The notes under the pieces: model-generated
What the model was told of the DNA's origin: nothing
The model's database searches: none
What the model saw: only the letters and a program-made list of their open reading frames with translations
Program-made: the position numbers and the translations under genes
From: Dryomyza anilis
Lineage: Eukaryota > Arthropoda > Insecta > Diptera > Dryomyzidae
Length of the DNA stretch: 64,000 nt
NCBI GenBank assembly: GCA_951804985.1
Contig: OX638131.1
Location: forward strand, 106,598,464 to 106,662,463
Direction: 5' to 3'
Shown here: piece after piece, positions 11,491 through 22,769 of the stretch
Numbering within the stretch: the stretch's first letter is position 1
How the letters are laid out: each line of letters begins with the position of its first letter

Positions 11491-12225
11491 ATTTTTATTT
11501 TTAATAGACAATAAATAGAAATGTTTACTAAAAACTAAAATATTCTATAATTTCCATAGAATCTGCAAAATCTTCCCCTAAGCTAAGCTTTTTTTATATT
11601 CAATTTTTTCTGTTGAGTTTTGTCAACTCAATGAAAACAATTTCAATAAAATGCACATCAAATCCTTATTTTGTTTTTCTCTTCTGCTATTTTCTAAAGG
11701 TGAAACAGGTACTTTATATTATACAAAATGCTTGTCATAAAAAAATAACTTAATCCTTTATTTTTCAAAAGGTTTTGTTGTTTATGCAATTTTGCTACTT
11801 GTAGCCGGTATATTTTTGTCGTCCCTTAAAATTTTTCGTTGACAGGGTTGACAAATAGAAGAATAGTTTGATAAACGTAGCCGTATGAGACAAAATACAC
11901 ACAGCATGTTCAGGTGTTTTTCTCAAGAGATATTACTTGGTGCTTAGGTTAGTTCCGAATACGTGGTATGTGCCTGAAAGGGTTATAAAACAAACATATT
12001 GCAGTCAAGTTGAGCGAAATGTGTTTTTCAGCGTTTGATGTATTTTAAATAGCCTAAAAATATGATAAAGATGTTTAAAAAAAATGAAAAATGATTGGTG
12101 TATAGATTGTTTATTTATTTTAGCTAATATTTGAATGATTTGATTAAAAAATGGAAGGAAAAATGCAGGCAAAACAAGCAGTGTATAGATATAAAAATGA
12201 TATTATTAAAAAAGTTTTTAGGTAG
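11491..12225. other. AT-rich spacer
   Basis: No supported gene or element. A small hairpin, TTGAGTT-TTGT-CAACTCAA, lies near 11613. Confidence 0.5.
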
Positions 12226-12450
12226 GCAAAGGTTATGTAACTAATGAGGACAAATCCGGCTTATTTCCTAGTATGGTGTGAAAGTAGAGAAATGGCATGT
12301 CAAAGGTAGAGCATGGTAGGCAATACAAATGGAAGCCACGTGGTAGACTCAGCCAGGGTATCGTAGAAAATAGGCTGAAAGCAAAATAGTAGGTAAAGTA
12401 GGTTATGGTAGACAGTATGGGCAGAATCGAAATGGTAACCAAAGGTGGAA
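12226..12450 (+). repeat. Irregular ATGGTAGGCA-type repeat
   Basis: Short words such as TGGTAGGCA, GGTAGACT, GTAGGTAAAG and ATGGTAGACAG recur in irregular order over about 220 bp, suggesting an old decayed minisatellite. A similar word set (GGCAGGTGGC, GGCAGGC, GGTAGCC) occurs at 24690-24760. Confidence 0.45.
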
Positions 12451-12455
12451 ACCAT

Positions 12456-12565
12456 TCACAGACAAAAATTATCGACGTAAATATAGCAACAGCTATTTAT
12501 TACATGTCAGTCCAGCTATGAAATTCAGTAATTTAATAAAAACATTTGCTATTCGTAGTTAAATC
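12456..12565 (+). mobile_element. Truncated MITE, subfamily A
   Basis: Starts CACAGACAAAAATTATCGACG and continues GTAAATATAGCAAC. After a short difference it matches ATGAAATTCAGTAATTTAAT of the element at 278-643. Only one arm remains; the sequence changes to an unrelated 19-bp repeat after about 12565. Confidence 0.75.
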
Positions 12566-12573
12566 AGCAAGTA

Positions 12574-12669
12574 CGGTTGGTGTATATGCTATGGGTTGGT
12601 GTATATACTATGGGTTGGTGTATATGCTATGGGTTGGTGTATATATATATATAGCATACACACCAACCG
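12574..12669 (+). repeat. 19-bp minisatellite ending in a palindrome
   Basis: Four direct units of GGTTGGTGTATATGCTATG are followed by a (TA)n tract and an inverted half-unit, ATAGCATACACACCAACC. The outer flanks CGGTTGGTGTATATGCTAT and ATAGCATACACACCAACCG can pair as a hairpin. The small open frames here (repeated MGWCIY / YAMGW) are repeat translations. Confidence 0.85.
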
Positions 12670-13285
12670 AATTCACAAACTACACAGTTTTAAAGACACT
12701 ACAGTTTTACAGTTTCTGCACAATTTTACAGCAACTACAGACAGCATTACAGCCATTATACAGTTTTACAAGTACTATTGTACTGATATTATTTTACATT
12801 CGTTCGATGGATACGTGCTTGCCTATTCCGTTCGTTGGGTCGTTTTTTCGCACATCGTGCAATGACTTCTATATTCCTCTCTCCTATTTTTGTTTATCAT
12901 TTAGTCGGCGCTGTTTCAGCAAAAAATGTGATTGTATTTATGTACATTTTGTTTAAATTTACTCATTTTTTATTCTGTGTTATGTATAACCTCTAAATTA
13001 TATTTGAGTAGTCATAATCTACCTCTAAATGTTCATCAAAACCAATTGGCTATATCGCTTTCCGGGCGCTTTATAGATTGTTTCTAAAAGTACTCTATTC
13101 TTTAGTGAATTTGCTTTATCAATGTTCGTTTATCGTTCATCATATTGATTTCTGTGTTCAGCTGCTCACCGCAACGATACATAATGAAATGGCAAACCTT
13201 ACTAATAATGTTGACAGCTGGATGTCATCGGTCATTATAGCTGCTGAAAAATAACAATTGAAAAAAAAAAAAACATTGTTGTCTG
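12670..13285. other. Spacer with CAGTTTTACAG words and a MITE scrap
   Basis: Words such as ACAGTTTTACAG recur irregularly at 12682-12790. A short piece at about 13184-13205 (AATGAAATGGCAAACCTTACT) matches the arm of the hairpin MITE at 13981-14355. Overlapping frames of up to 136 codons around 12546-12956 start in the minisatellite and are not credible. Confidence 0.45.
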
Positions 13286-14400
13286 CACAGAAAAAAAAAT
13301 CATCTTCATATTCATGAATTTCGTTCTTCAAACCCTGATTCATTGTATTGAAGAACGATTCATAATATTGATATTTACAAAACATCATATTATGAATGGA
13401 TTATCAATTTGATGAATGACCGAAAAAGTGTTTCTCAATATGATGAACTGTATGTGAAGAATATGTTTCATCATATCAATGAACAACAACATATATGTAC
13501 ATCATATTGATGTATGCTGTTCATCAAATCAAATTTCATTCAAAATATATATTTTTTAATTCATTATCAATTTTATGAATGACCGAAACAGTGTTCTTCA
13601 ATATGATGAAGTGTATGTGAAGAATACGTTTCATCATATTAATGAACAACAACCCAAAATACAACATATATTTACATCATATTGATGTATGCTGTTCATC
13701 AAATCAAATTTCAATCAAATTATTTATTTTTTTAATTCTTTATCAATTTGATGAATGACCGAAAAAGTGTTTTTCAATATGATTATTGTATGTGAAGAAT
13801 ACGTTTCATCATATTAATGAACTACAACATATACGTACATCATATTGATGAATGTTGTTCATCAAATCAAATTTCAATCAAAATATTTATTTTTCATTCA
13901 TTTTTGTGGAATACTTCTCAGTTTTCAAGTCGTTCTTGTATATTATTTCTTATATTGCTTGCTCGACATGCATAGAGAAATTTGTAAAATGTTTTGTAAA
14001 GGGTTTTTCAACAGGGACGCTACAAAAGTAGAGCGACAGGGACAGCAAACGACGCCATATTTCTTGCCGCTCTTTTGACATTTCTCTTCAGTAAGGTTTG
14101 CCATTTCATGATGGAAAGATATACGAATTTGAATTTCGGTAGTAAATTTTAATAATTTCGACTCGTTGTTGGCTCGTATATCTTTCCATCATGAAATGGC
14201 AAACCTTACTGAAGAGAAATGTCAAAAGAGCGGCAAGAAATATGGCGTCGTTTGCTGTCACTGTCGCTCTATTTTTGTAGCGTCCCTGTTGAAAAACCCT
14301 TGAAAAAAACTTTTGTAGCGCTCTTATTGAAAAACACTTTTCATTTTTACAAAACATTTTTATAATTACAACTTTTTATTAATTAAAAGTTATATATAAA
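13286..14400 (+). mobile_element. Foldback MITE, subfamily B, interrupted copy
   Basis: Starts CACAGAAAAAAAAATCATC and continues with the subfamily B landmarks seen at 18517-20069: GATTCATTGTATTGAAGAA, GATGAACTGTATGTGAAGAA, and TGCTTGCTCGACATGCAT near 13958. A segment of about 180 bp is repeated roughly three times within it (13410, 13560 and 13745). A different hairpin MITE splits it after TAAAATGTTTT (about 13990). Subfamily B sequence (ATTACAACTTTTTATTAA) resumes near 14363. The right terminus is not recognisable. Confidence 0.7.
13981..14355. mobile_element. Long-stem hairpin MITE
   Basis: The left arm (about 14000-14126) and right arm (about 14173-14299) are reverse complements with about two mismatches. 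They contain GGGACGCTAC/GTAGCGTCCC, CGACGCCATATTTCTTGCCG and ATGGCAAACCTTACTG. A loop of about 45 bases separates them. Outer ends AAAATGTTTTGTAAA and TTTACAAAACATTTT are also complementary, but the right side carries an extra partial duplicate of the arm end. No protein is encoded; an RNA copy would fold into a nearly perfect stem of more than 120 bp. A second copy lies at 56925-57165. Confidence 0.85.
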
Positions 14401-15420
14401 ACATGTATTTATTACTGATGACACTACAATATTTCAAAAAAAAATATATAATACTTAACATAAGTTTGTATTAAAATTTCCCCAAAATTATTATTTACTC
14501 TGTGCAAGTGCACACCAAAGCACATGACCTTGACATTTTTAAGCAAATACCACTTGAAACCAATTACCGCATAACTAAAATGATTTTATCTCTAAATAGA
14601 AAATCATATTGTAATTTAAGAATTTAAATATAAATGAAAATTTTACGTGCTGTATAAATTTCAATTAAATTCAAATAAGCACCACATTCAAAACAGTGTT
14701 GTTATTAATAATGGGGTAAAACACAGAAATAATTTATGGTTAGGCATTAAATTTAGTCAACCAATTTTCTAATTAAGTTCATCGTGTTGCAAAAATTCAA
14801 TTGAGGTTTTTTTTTTGTTGTATTATAAATTACATTTTTATATTTAAAGTACCTATTTTCATTTTACTCATTTCGCGTACTTTCCAAACTCAATGGTACT
14901 CAAGCGAGGCTTTTATGTACCTCGACGTAGTTTGGTTCTATTCAATGTCACTGGCTTTATGTCGACTTATACAAATACCTACTCATATTAACCTATATAT
15001 TATGCTTCATTTTTGATATGCATGTTTAAAACGTCTTTCGTGACACTTGAAGATTTTATTGCAAGTCTTAGCAAAATCCTTCACACTTACAAAATTTTAA
15101 TCCTTAGCATATGGTGTTGCCTAAGCCAGCAGAAAAAAACAACGGCTAAACCGGCTAAAGTTGACATTTATGATTACAAATATGTCTTAAAATTTCTTAT
15201 TTGAATTTTTACATTTCAATAGTTTATATTTTTAATCTTTGTACTCATAAAGATTTTGCTTTTTTATAGGTCACTTATTTTTTAATACATATGATATGAT
15301 GTTCTTGAATTGCATCTTTTTTGATGCATCTGCAATTATGGATTTTGTTCCTTTAAATATCTAATTCAAAATACCAAATTTGATTTTATCTCAATTTTTA
15401 AATGAAATTTTGCAATTTTT
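14401..15420. other. AT-rich spacer
   Basis: Low-repeat AT-rich sequence. Frames of 71 and 63 codons (14801, 15013) are unrecognised and consistent with chance. No element ends are visible. Confidence 0.5.
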
Positions 15421-15422
15421 CC

Positions 15423-15462
15423 CTCGTAGTCCAATGCACTAACCAATCGAGCTATATACGTC
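15423..15462 (-). other. tRNA-like fragment (possible SINE relic)
   Basis: On the minus strand, TAGCTCGATTGGTTAGTG (15437-15454) is a good box A / D-arm sequence. It is followed by CATTGGACTACGAGGG, resembling an anticodon arm. No box B follows, so this is a truncated tRNA or tRNA-derived SINE head. Confidence 0.45.
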
Positions 15463-15639
15463 CCATAACCTTCCACTTTCTCTGTTTATTTGCCAGAAAT
15501 ATGCCCGAAAGATATCTATCAAAAGCCACAAATTGCATCTCAGGTAGATTCCCGACGTATTTTGAATACGGGCAGAAAATAGGCAAATTTCCTTTTTTGT
15601 GTCATAAATATTGGGAAAAATATATCTAAACTATAAATT

Positions 15640-15890
15640 TTGTCTAGGGCGGCCGAGAAAAATTTCTGACAAGTTTCAGGAATATTTCCCACCTTTTTCC
15701 GACATATTTCCGACCTATATCCGACCTATTTCTAGGTCTATTTCCGGCACACAAACAGGTAAATGAAAGTTTGTGGGAAGGCGGTCGATAAAAAATTCTG
15801 GATGTTTCAGTAATATTTCCCACATATTTCCGACCTATTTCCGGCAAACAAACAGATAAATGGAAGTTTGTGGGAAGTGTATGGCAAATT
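15640..15890. repeat. ~129-bp tandem repeat, about two units
   Basis: The block GGCGGCCGAGAAAAATTTC at 15649 recurs as GGCGGTCGATAAAAAATTC at 15778. Both are followed by AATATTTCCCAC, TTTCCGACCTA and AAACAGGTAAATG-type sequence ending in AGTTTGTGGGAAG. Within each unit, TTTCCGACCTAT words repeat on a shorter scale. The matching minus-strand frame (rich in GRKYVGN) is a translation of the repeat. Confidence 0.75.
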
Positions 15891-15935
15891 ATTAATTTTT
15901 ATAGAATTTTATTGCCAGATTCCCCGTCTAGCTTT

Positions 15936-16807
15936 CACAGAAAAATTAAATTCTTCAATATGATGAATTTATTCATAAATATTATGAATTTTTTCACCAA
16001 CTACCAGATTCATCATATTGATACCACCGTTCATTAAATGACATATTAATGAATGTATTCATTATATATATGAACAAAATATTCAATACAATGAATTTGA
16101 ATTGTCATATTGATGAATTTGTTCATAATATTTTTTCAAAATTTTTTTTTTTTTTAAATAAAAAAAGTGTTGTGAAAAATTTTATTTAAAAAATAACAGT
16201 AAAAAAATTTAAAAAAATAATACGAAAAAAAAAATATTAAAAAAAAAAAATGTTGAAAAAAAAATTTGTTCGGAAAAAAATATATTTTCAAAAAAAAAAA
16301 ATTCGGAAAAAAAATTTGTCTTCAAAAAAAAAAATTGTTCGAAAAAAATGTTCTTTTTCAAAAATATATTTTTTTTATAAATATAACTTTTTATTAATGA
16401 ACATTTTTTTTTTATTAAACATTTTACTAATTTATGCATGTCGAGCAAGCATTATTTAAGAAATAACAGACAAGAACTACTTGAGAATTGAGAAGTACGG
16501 CAAAAAATCAACGAAAAAAAAACTATTTTGATAGAAATTTGGTTTAATGAACAGAGTTCTTCAATATGAAGAACATATATGTTTTATTTTACATTTTGGT
16601 TCATTAATATGATGAAACGTATTATTCACATACAGTTCATCATATTGAAGAACAGTTTTTCGACAGTTACCAAGCGTTCTTCATATTTATGATAGCATTC
16701 ATAACATTGATGGCGTTAGTCATTTATATTATGAATGGCTCTTCAATACAATGAATCATGGTTTGAAGAACGGAATTCATCAATATGATGTACATTTTTT
16801 TTCTGTG
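15936..16807 (-). mobile_element. Foldback MITE, subfamily B, ~872 bp
   Basis: Bounded by CACAGAAAAATTAAA and, at the right, TTTTTTTTCTGTG. Read on the minus strand it follows the copy at 18947-19773: GATTCATTGTATTGAAGAGCC, AAGAACGCTTGGTAACTGT, the GCTTGCTCGACATGCATAAA segment, a long A/T homopolymer-rich middle (16140-16420), then CACCGTTCATTAAA-type sequence. TT dinucleotides flank both ends, not the expected TA. At 16440-16500 it keeps the sequence CAAGAACTACTTGAGAA, uninterrupted, which serves as a reference for the insertion at 18945. Overlapping lysine- and phenylalanine-rich frames come from the homopolymer tracts. Confidence 0.8.
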
Positions 16808-17144
16808 TTTGATTGAAGTCTCTTTTTCTGATTTAAATTTTTGAAAAATGTTTCTAAATTAACTTATTAGGGTTATTATATATTTTTTCATAAACTTCCT
16901 ATTATCTGTGTGTTTTTGCCAAAAATATGATTAAAATATTCCTGAAAACATTTTTTGGAGTACTTTTAAATAAAATGTAAACATTTCTTTTGACAGCGGC
17001 CACTTTTCTGTGGGGTTTTCTTTCCTTAACCTTCTACATGCTCTTGATACTTTTTCGATTTATTTTAATAAAGCCATTATGGATCAAAATTAACCTACAA
17101 TATAGTTTTATACATTTTAGAAACGTTCATATGCATTTACAATA

Positions 17145-18516
17145 GTAAAAATGAATTCAGAATACTCCAATTGAATATAAAAAGTTCATATTGAATTTAG
17201 AAACCATGCAAATGCTATTTAGAAAAGAAAAAGAGCACTGATACAGTGACAATGGTATTTAGAGTAATAAAATTTAATTCAGAAATGGTCATATAGAACT
17301 CAGACTTAAAAAATGTGATTCTTAAAGATATAATATCAATTTTGAAATGTTATAATGAATTCAAAAACAGACAAAACGAATTCAAATGAAATTCATAATA
17401 GTTAAATGGAATACAGAAATGGTCAAATATAATTTGTAGACACTTTTGGAATTCAGTGTAGTCAAATTTCAATTAAAATTGTTAATATTTAATACAGAAA
17501 GAAGCATTCAAAATGAATTTAGAATAGATCAATTGAATTTGGAAACAGACAATTTTATTTGAAAATAGCAATATTTACTTAAAAAGGCGCAAATTGAAAT
17601 CAGAAAAGAAAAAATAGAAATCAGCAGTAGACAAGTTTAATACAGAACCGATCTAATGGAATTCGGAATACACAAATTGGATTCAGAAGATTCAAACTGT
17701 ATTCAGAATACACAAATTGAATTTAGAATAGTCAAAAATGATGGTATTAAATTCCGAAACTGTTAATTAGAATTTAGAATAATCAAAATGAATATTAAAT
17801 GAGGAAATTTGATTTTAGTGTAGGTACATTGAATTAAGAAAGGGAACGTGATACTAAAACGATACAATTAACGTCAAGTTGAGACCAGAAACTTTTCAAA
17901 AGAAGGGAAGAAGTTGAATTCAAAAATGATAAAATGGAATTTAGAATACTCAAATTGAATTCAGAATATTAAAATTTAATTCAAAATAGTACAAATGGAA
18001 ATCGTAAATGAACTTATTGTATGCTAAAACTGCCAAATGGAATTCATAATACTCAAATTGAGTTTAGAATTTTCAAATTTAATATTCTACTGTCAAACGG
18101 AATACGAAACTGTCAAATGGAATTTAGAATAGTCAAATTGAATTCCAACAGAGAAAATTTCATTATTAAATAGTTAAATTAAATTCAGAATAGATCAAAT
18201 TTAATGTATAAACGTTCAAAAATAGTCACATTGCAATCAGAAAAAGACAATTTAAGTGCAGAAACATGAAATGAAATTCAAAATTTAGTTTATAATAGTC
18301 ATTTTGCATAGGAATAGTCAAATTTAATTCAACAAAGTCAATTGAAATTCTGAAACGTTCAAATCGAAATACATATAAACTCCGAAAGACAAAAACTGAA
18401 TTCAGAAACACGACCACATGGAAATCAGAATAATCCAGTTGAATTTGGATAAGTCAATTTGTATCAGAATAGTCAATTTGATTTCAGAATAGTCAAATTG
18501 ATTTCAGAATAGTCAA
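17145..18516 (+). repeat. ~20-bp degenerate minisatellite (AATTCAGAATAGTCAAATTG)
   Basis: About 1.37 kb of loosely conserved units resembling AATTCAGAATAGTCAAATTG, often containing GAATTC. The last units before 18516 are the most regular. Matching units resume at about 20075, after the mobile elements. Confidence 0.85.
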
Positions 18517-20069
18517 CACAGAAAAAAATCATCATCATATTGATGAATTTCGTTCTTCAAACCATGATTCATTGTATTGAAGAATATTTCATAATATTGA
18601 TAACTACAAAACATCAATGTTTTGAATTCACTATCAATTTGATTCATTGTATTGAAGAATATTTCATAATATTGATAACTACAAAACATCAATGTTTTGA
18701 ATTCATTAGCAATTTGATGAATTACCGAAAAAATGTTCTTCAATATGATGAATTGTATGTGAAGAATACGTTTCATCATATTAATGAACAACAACATAAA
18801 ATACAATATATGTGTATTGCATATTGATGTATGCTGTTCATCAAATTAAATGTCAATAAAATATTTATTTTTCGTTCATTTTTCGCCATACTACTAATTT
18901 ATACATGTCGAACAAGCATTATATAAGAAATAACATACAAGAACTACACAGAAGAAACATATTGATAAATTCCGTTCTTTAAACCATGATTCATTGTATT
19001 GAAGAGCCATTTATAATATTAATGACTAACGCCATCAATGTCATAAATGCTATCATAAATATGAAGAACGCTTGGTAACTGTCCAAAAAGTGTTCTTCAA
19101 TATGATGAACTGTATGTGAAGAATACGTTTCATCATATTAATGAACCAAAATATAAAATACAACATATATGTTCTTCATATGGAAAAACGCTGTTCATTA
19201 AACCAAATTTATACCAAAATATATTTTTTTCATTCATTTTTTGCCGTACTTCTCAGTTCTCAAGTATTTAGTTCTTGTGATTTATTTCTTATATAATGCT
19301 TGCTCGACATGCATAAATTAGTAAAATGTTTTAGAATATTTTTATTCTTATTACAACTTTTTATTAATAAAAAGTTATATTTTTGAAAAAAAAAAAAATT
19401 TCCATAAATTTTTTTTTTTTTGGAAAAATGTTTTTTTTTCGAATTTTTTTTTTTGTAAAAATAATTTTTTTTGCAATTTTTTTTTCGAAAAATTTTTTTT
19501 TTTTAATAATTTTTTAAATAAAATTTGTACAACACTTTTTTTTCGAATTATTTTATAAATTTTTTTTTTTTTCTGAAAAATATTATTAAAAAATTAATCA
19601 ATATGACAATTCAAATTCATTGTATTGAATAATTTGTTCATATATATAATGAATGCATTCATTAATATGTCGTTTAATGAACGGTGGTATCAATATGATG
19701 AATCTGGTAGTTGGCGAAAAAAATTCATAATATTTATGAATAAATTCATCATTTTGAAGATTTTTTTTCTGTGTACTTGAGAATAAATATTTGAAATGAA
19801 TTATGTTTTAATGAACAGCATTCTTCAATATGAAGAAAAATATGTTGTATTTTATGTTCTTGTTCATTAATATGATGAAACGTATTCTTCACATACAGTT
19901 CATCATAATGCAGAATATGTTTTCTACAGTTACCAAGCAATCATCATATTTATGATCGCAGTCATTACATTGATGTCGTTAGTCATTAATATTATGAATG
20001 GTTCTTCAATACAATGAGTCATGGTTTGAAAAACGGTATTCTTCAATATGATGTACATTTTTTTCTGTG
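18517..20069 (+). mobile_element. Foldback MITE, subfamily B, outer interrupted copy
   Basis: Starts CACAGAAAAAAATCATCATC and ends ACATTTTTTTCTGTG. Its two ends are long inverted repeats: the right end on the minus strand repeats CATATTGAAGAA, TTTTTCAAACCATGA and CATTGTATTGAAGAA from the left end. The copy sits inside the 20-bp minisatellite and is itself split by the element at 18947-19773. A segment of about 78 bp with ATTGTATTGAAGAATATTTC is duplicated at 18567 and 18645. Its flanks (AA and TC) do not show a TA duplication. Confidence 0.8.
18947..19773 (+). mobile_element. Foldback MITE, subfamily B, inner copy with TA duplication
   Basis: The element runs from CACAGAAGAAACATATTG to GATTTTTTTTCTGTG (827 bp) and is flanked by TA at 18945-18946 and 19774-19775. 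Removing it with one TA restores CAAGAACTACTTGAGAA, exactly the sequence of the related copy near 16470. It shares the CTTGCTCGACATGCAT segment and an A/T homopolymer-rich middle with 15936-16807, in opposite orientation. Confidence 0.85.
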
Positions 20070-20135
20070 TCTGATATCAGACTATTCAATATGATATCAG
20101 AAATCGTAAAACTCAATTCATAAACGTCAACTTAA
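20070..20135 (+). repeat. Continuation of the ~20-bp minisatellite
   Basis: CTGATATCAGACTATTCAATATGA-type units, matching the array that stops at 18516, resume here. This shows that the subfamily B elements inserted into a pre-existing array. Confidence 0.65.
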
Positions 20136-21350
20136 TATTTTTCCCGTAAATATTACGGAATCGGTATACCGAGTGCTAAAGTTGGTGTCGGTCTGCACTA
20201 CAAAATTCTCCGCTGGGTCAACGTCAAAGTTCTACTAGCTTTGCGTGTTGTCAGACTAAAAAATATGAAAATCTTTCAAATTGCGCAACTCCGCCTAATG
20301 ACCGCATATAATACAGTTGGTTTTTGCACAAAAGGTGTTTCATATATATTTTTTAAATGCTACAAAAAAAGCACACATTTTTTATTTATAACAAAAGAAC
20401 AGCAATAACAACCAAAACAAGGACACAAAAATTAAACGTCAACGAACCAGCTAAAAACCTCTAATAATGGCAACAAAAAAGAGAACCAAAAAAAAAAAAA
20501 CGTCCATGAGTTGGGTCACCATCGTCACTAACTTGACTGACTGTGAGTTGATTAATTCGAATGTCCTGTCATATCGCAACTTTCTATAGCGTTAATTTTC
20601 AGGCCAAACAATTCGTCAACAACAACAATAAAAACAAGAACAAAAAAAAGGGTGCAACAACCAACACGCTACCATCACGATGACAGCAAATCACGCACGC
20701 AACTAATTCTAACGGTTTTATTACTTTTTTTTTATTATTATTATTTTTTAATTTTTTTGCTTTTGTTGGGTTCACCCTCGCCTTAGGTCTTTGAAAATAT
20801 TAGTTTTCTGCATTTTTTTTGTTGTTGTTCACTATTTGTGTAGGCCAAGCACAGGCCTATTATACTACGACGCTATTTTTATTTTTGTATTTCACTTTTC
20901 TTTCTTTATTTTTCATCTAATCAAAAAATAATCTAAAAATGCCAAAAGAAATTAATTCCATTCTGGGGGAGTTAAAAGTCATATTGCGTTAAAATATGAC
21001 GTCGGATGTTATGAAATTAAATAACTACAAGAAACTTTTTATTCAATGGTGTTAAGAATTGTACACGAAGGCTAAAAAATGATTGAAAATTAAATAAAAT
21101 TTATTTAAAAAAGGTTATTTAACATAAATTATTCTTATTTATTTGTTTCATTTGCTCAGTTAATGTAGAATTTTTCAGAAACATAATTAAAAAGCAATAC
21201 CGTTTCAGAATTGCATAGTTTCGATACATATTGTATATGACAATATTTTCTTAAAAAAAATTTATTTTAGTGTTAATTCTAATATATAATTTATAGAAAT
21301 TTTGAATTTTATAGAAAATATGAATTTTTGAAAAAATTTAATTTTTCGAC
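20136..21350. other. Low-repeat spacer
   Basis: Contains islands of more even composition (20150-20270 and 20400-20720, with AACAACAA runs typical of fly non-coding DNA) between AT-rich parts. No gene, RNA or element could be supported. Confidence 0.45.
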
Positions 21351-21351
21351 T

Positions 21352-21925
21352 TGACTCCTACTAAGTTGAACCCTATCATTTTTATTTCAATTAATCAGAT
21401 TTAATATTTAATATATGGACTTCTACTAAGTCGATTTTTATGATTTTTATACCAAATAATCTACGACGCTCCGTTTAGATTCCACAGCCATTTGAAGTTA
21501 GGGTAAACAGTGCAGAGTTTGACCCCTCTACGACGCTCCGTTTAGATACTACAGCCATTGGAAGTTAAAGATATGAGATCTCGACTCCTACAAAGTCGAT
21601 CCCTAGGATTTTTATACCAAATAATCAGATGTAATATGGGTTAAAAAGTGCGAAGTTTGACCCCTCTATGACGTTATTAAATAGTATGGACTTGTAATGC
21701 CATATTCCCCGTCTAGTTTAGGAACAGACAGAAAACAGATCGACAGAAAACAGGGATCGAATCCTACTAAGTCGAAACCTAGAATTTTTATACCAAATAA
21801 TCAGATGTAATATGGGATAAAAAGTGCAAAATTTGACCCCTCTACGACGCTCCGTTTCGATTCTACAGCCATTTGAAGTTAAAGATGTGATATCTCGATT
21901 TCTAATTATTTCGAGAAATTGTTTA
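21352..21925 (+). repeat. Complex repeat with ACGACGCTCCGTTTAGAT blocks
   Basis: ACGACGCTCCGTTT blocks followed by ACAGCCATTTGAAGTTA occur near 21471, 21531 and 21845. ATTTTTATACCAAATAATC occurs near 21448, 21608 and 21787, and TTTGACCCCTCTA between them. The order suggests two to three imperfect units of about 180-320 bp, satellite-like or from an unidentified element. TATTCCCCGTCTAGTTT at about 21702 resembles GATTCCCCGTCTAGCTTT at 15917. Confidence 0.7.
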
Positions 21926-22765
21926 GAGAAAATTTGAAAAATGTTAGAGAAAATATGAAATTTTTATGATTTAGAGAAAATGCCTCGATTGCTTTCTCGA
22001 GGTACTTCAAATGAAAACTAAACAAATAGAAACTAAGTATCTATTGATCAAGTCCACAAAACAATTTATCACTATAATTTGTATTTATATCTTTATCCTG
22101 TTTTTCTTTTCAATTTCAATTTCATAACAATAATAAATGATTTCTGACTCAATTTCTGAAAAGAAAACCACACAAAAACATAAAAAAAGAGAAACTCGTT
22201 AAACTTTTAGTCGCACCACAAACACTTACAAAAACTGCGTAATCCTCGCATTGGCCTAAAATAGAAAAACTTGTCATGACTTTTAACGGTTTCTTTTCCA
22301 ACGCAATTTTTGCATTGAGGTAAGTTTGAAAAAAAAAAATAATATTAGCAACAACATCAATAGCACATAAGTTTTTATGGAATGGACAGAAGTAGTTGAG
22401 ACGGACACGTGTTCTTAAAAAAACGAAAACTATAAAAACGAAACCGGTCACCGAAGTCGTGTCGGGGTTGGAGACAAAACTACTTGAGGCACATTTATTT
22501 TGGTCATTTCCAACATTTTATGGCTTTGACGCCAGGCACGTTGGTGCACATACTACCTACCAACCAACCACCCGCCATCAACTTGGGGGTGAAGAATGAA
22601 AACATAATAAAAATAAAAATAAAATTATAACAACACAATAACTGGAAAGCGAACGAACGTCCACCACAAGGACGACAAGCCCTTTTCTTGACAAAGTTTG
22701 GTCGTGAAGTCTGGATAAAATAGGTTGAAATTTTTGTGTGGTATGGATTTGCAGTGAAACAAAAT
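21926..22765. other. Spacer with a less AT-rich island
   Basis: 22180-22740 has moderate complexity. The overlapping frames there (100 codons minus, 67 codons plus) are opposed, unrecognised and not called. No element ends were found. Confidence 0.45.
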
Positions 22766-22769
22766 AAAG

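Noticed and set aside
16140..16460. Lys- and Phe-rich overlapping frames
   Set aside because: They arise from A and T homopolymers in the middle of a MITE.
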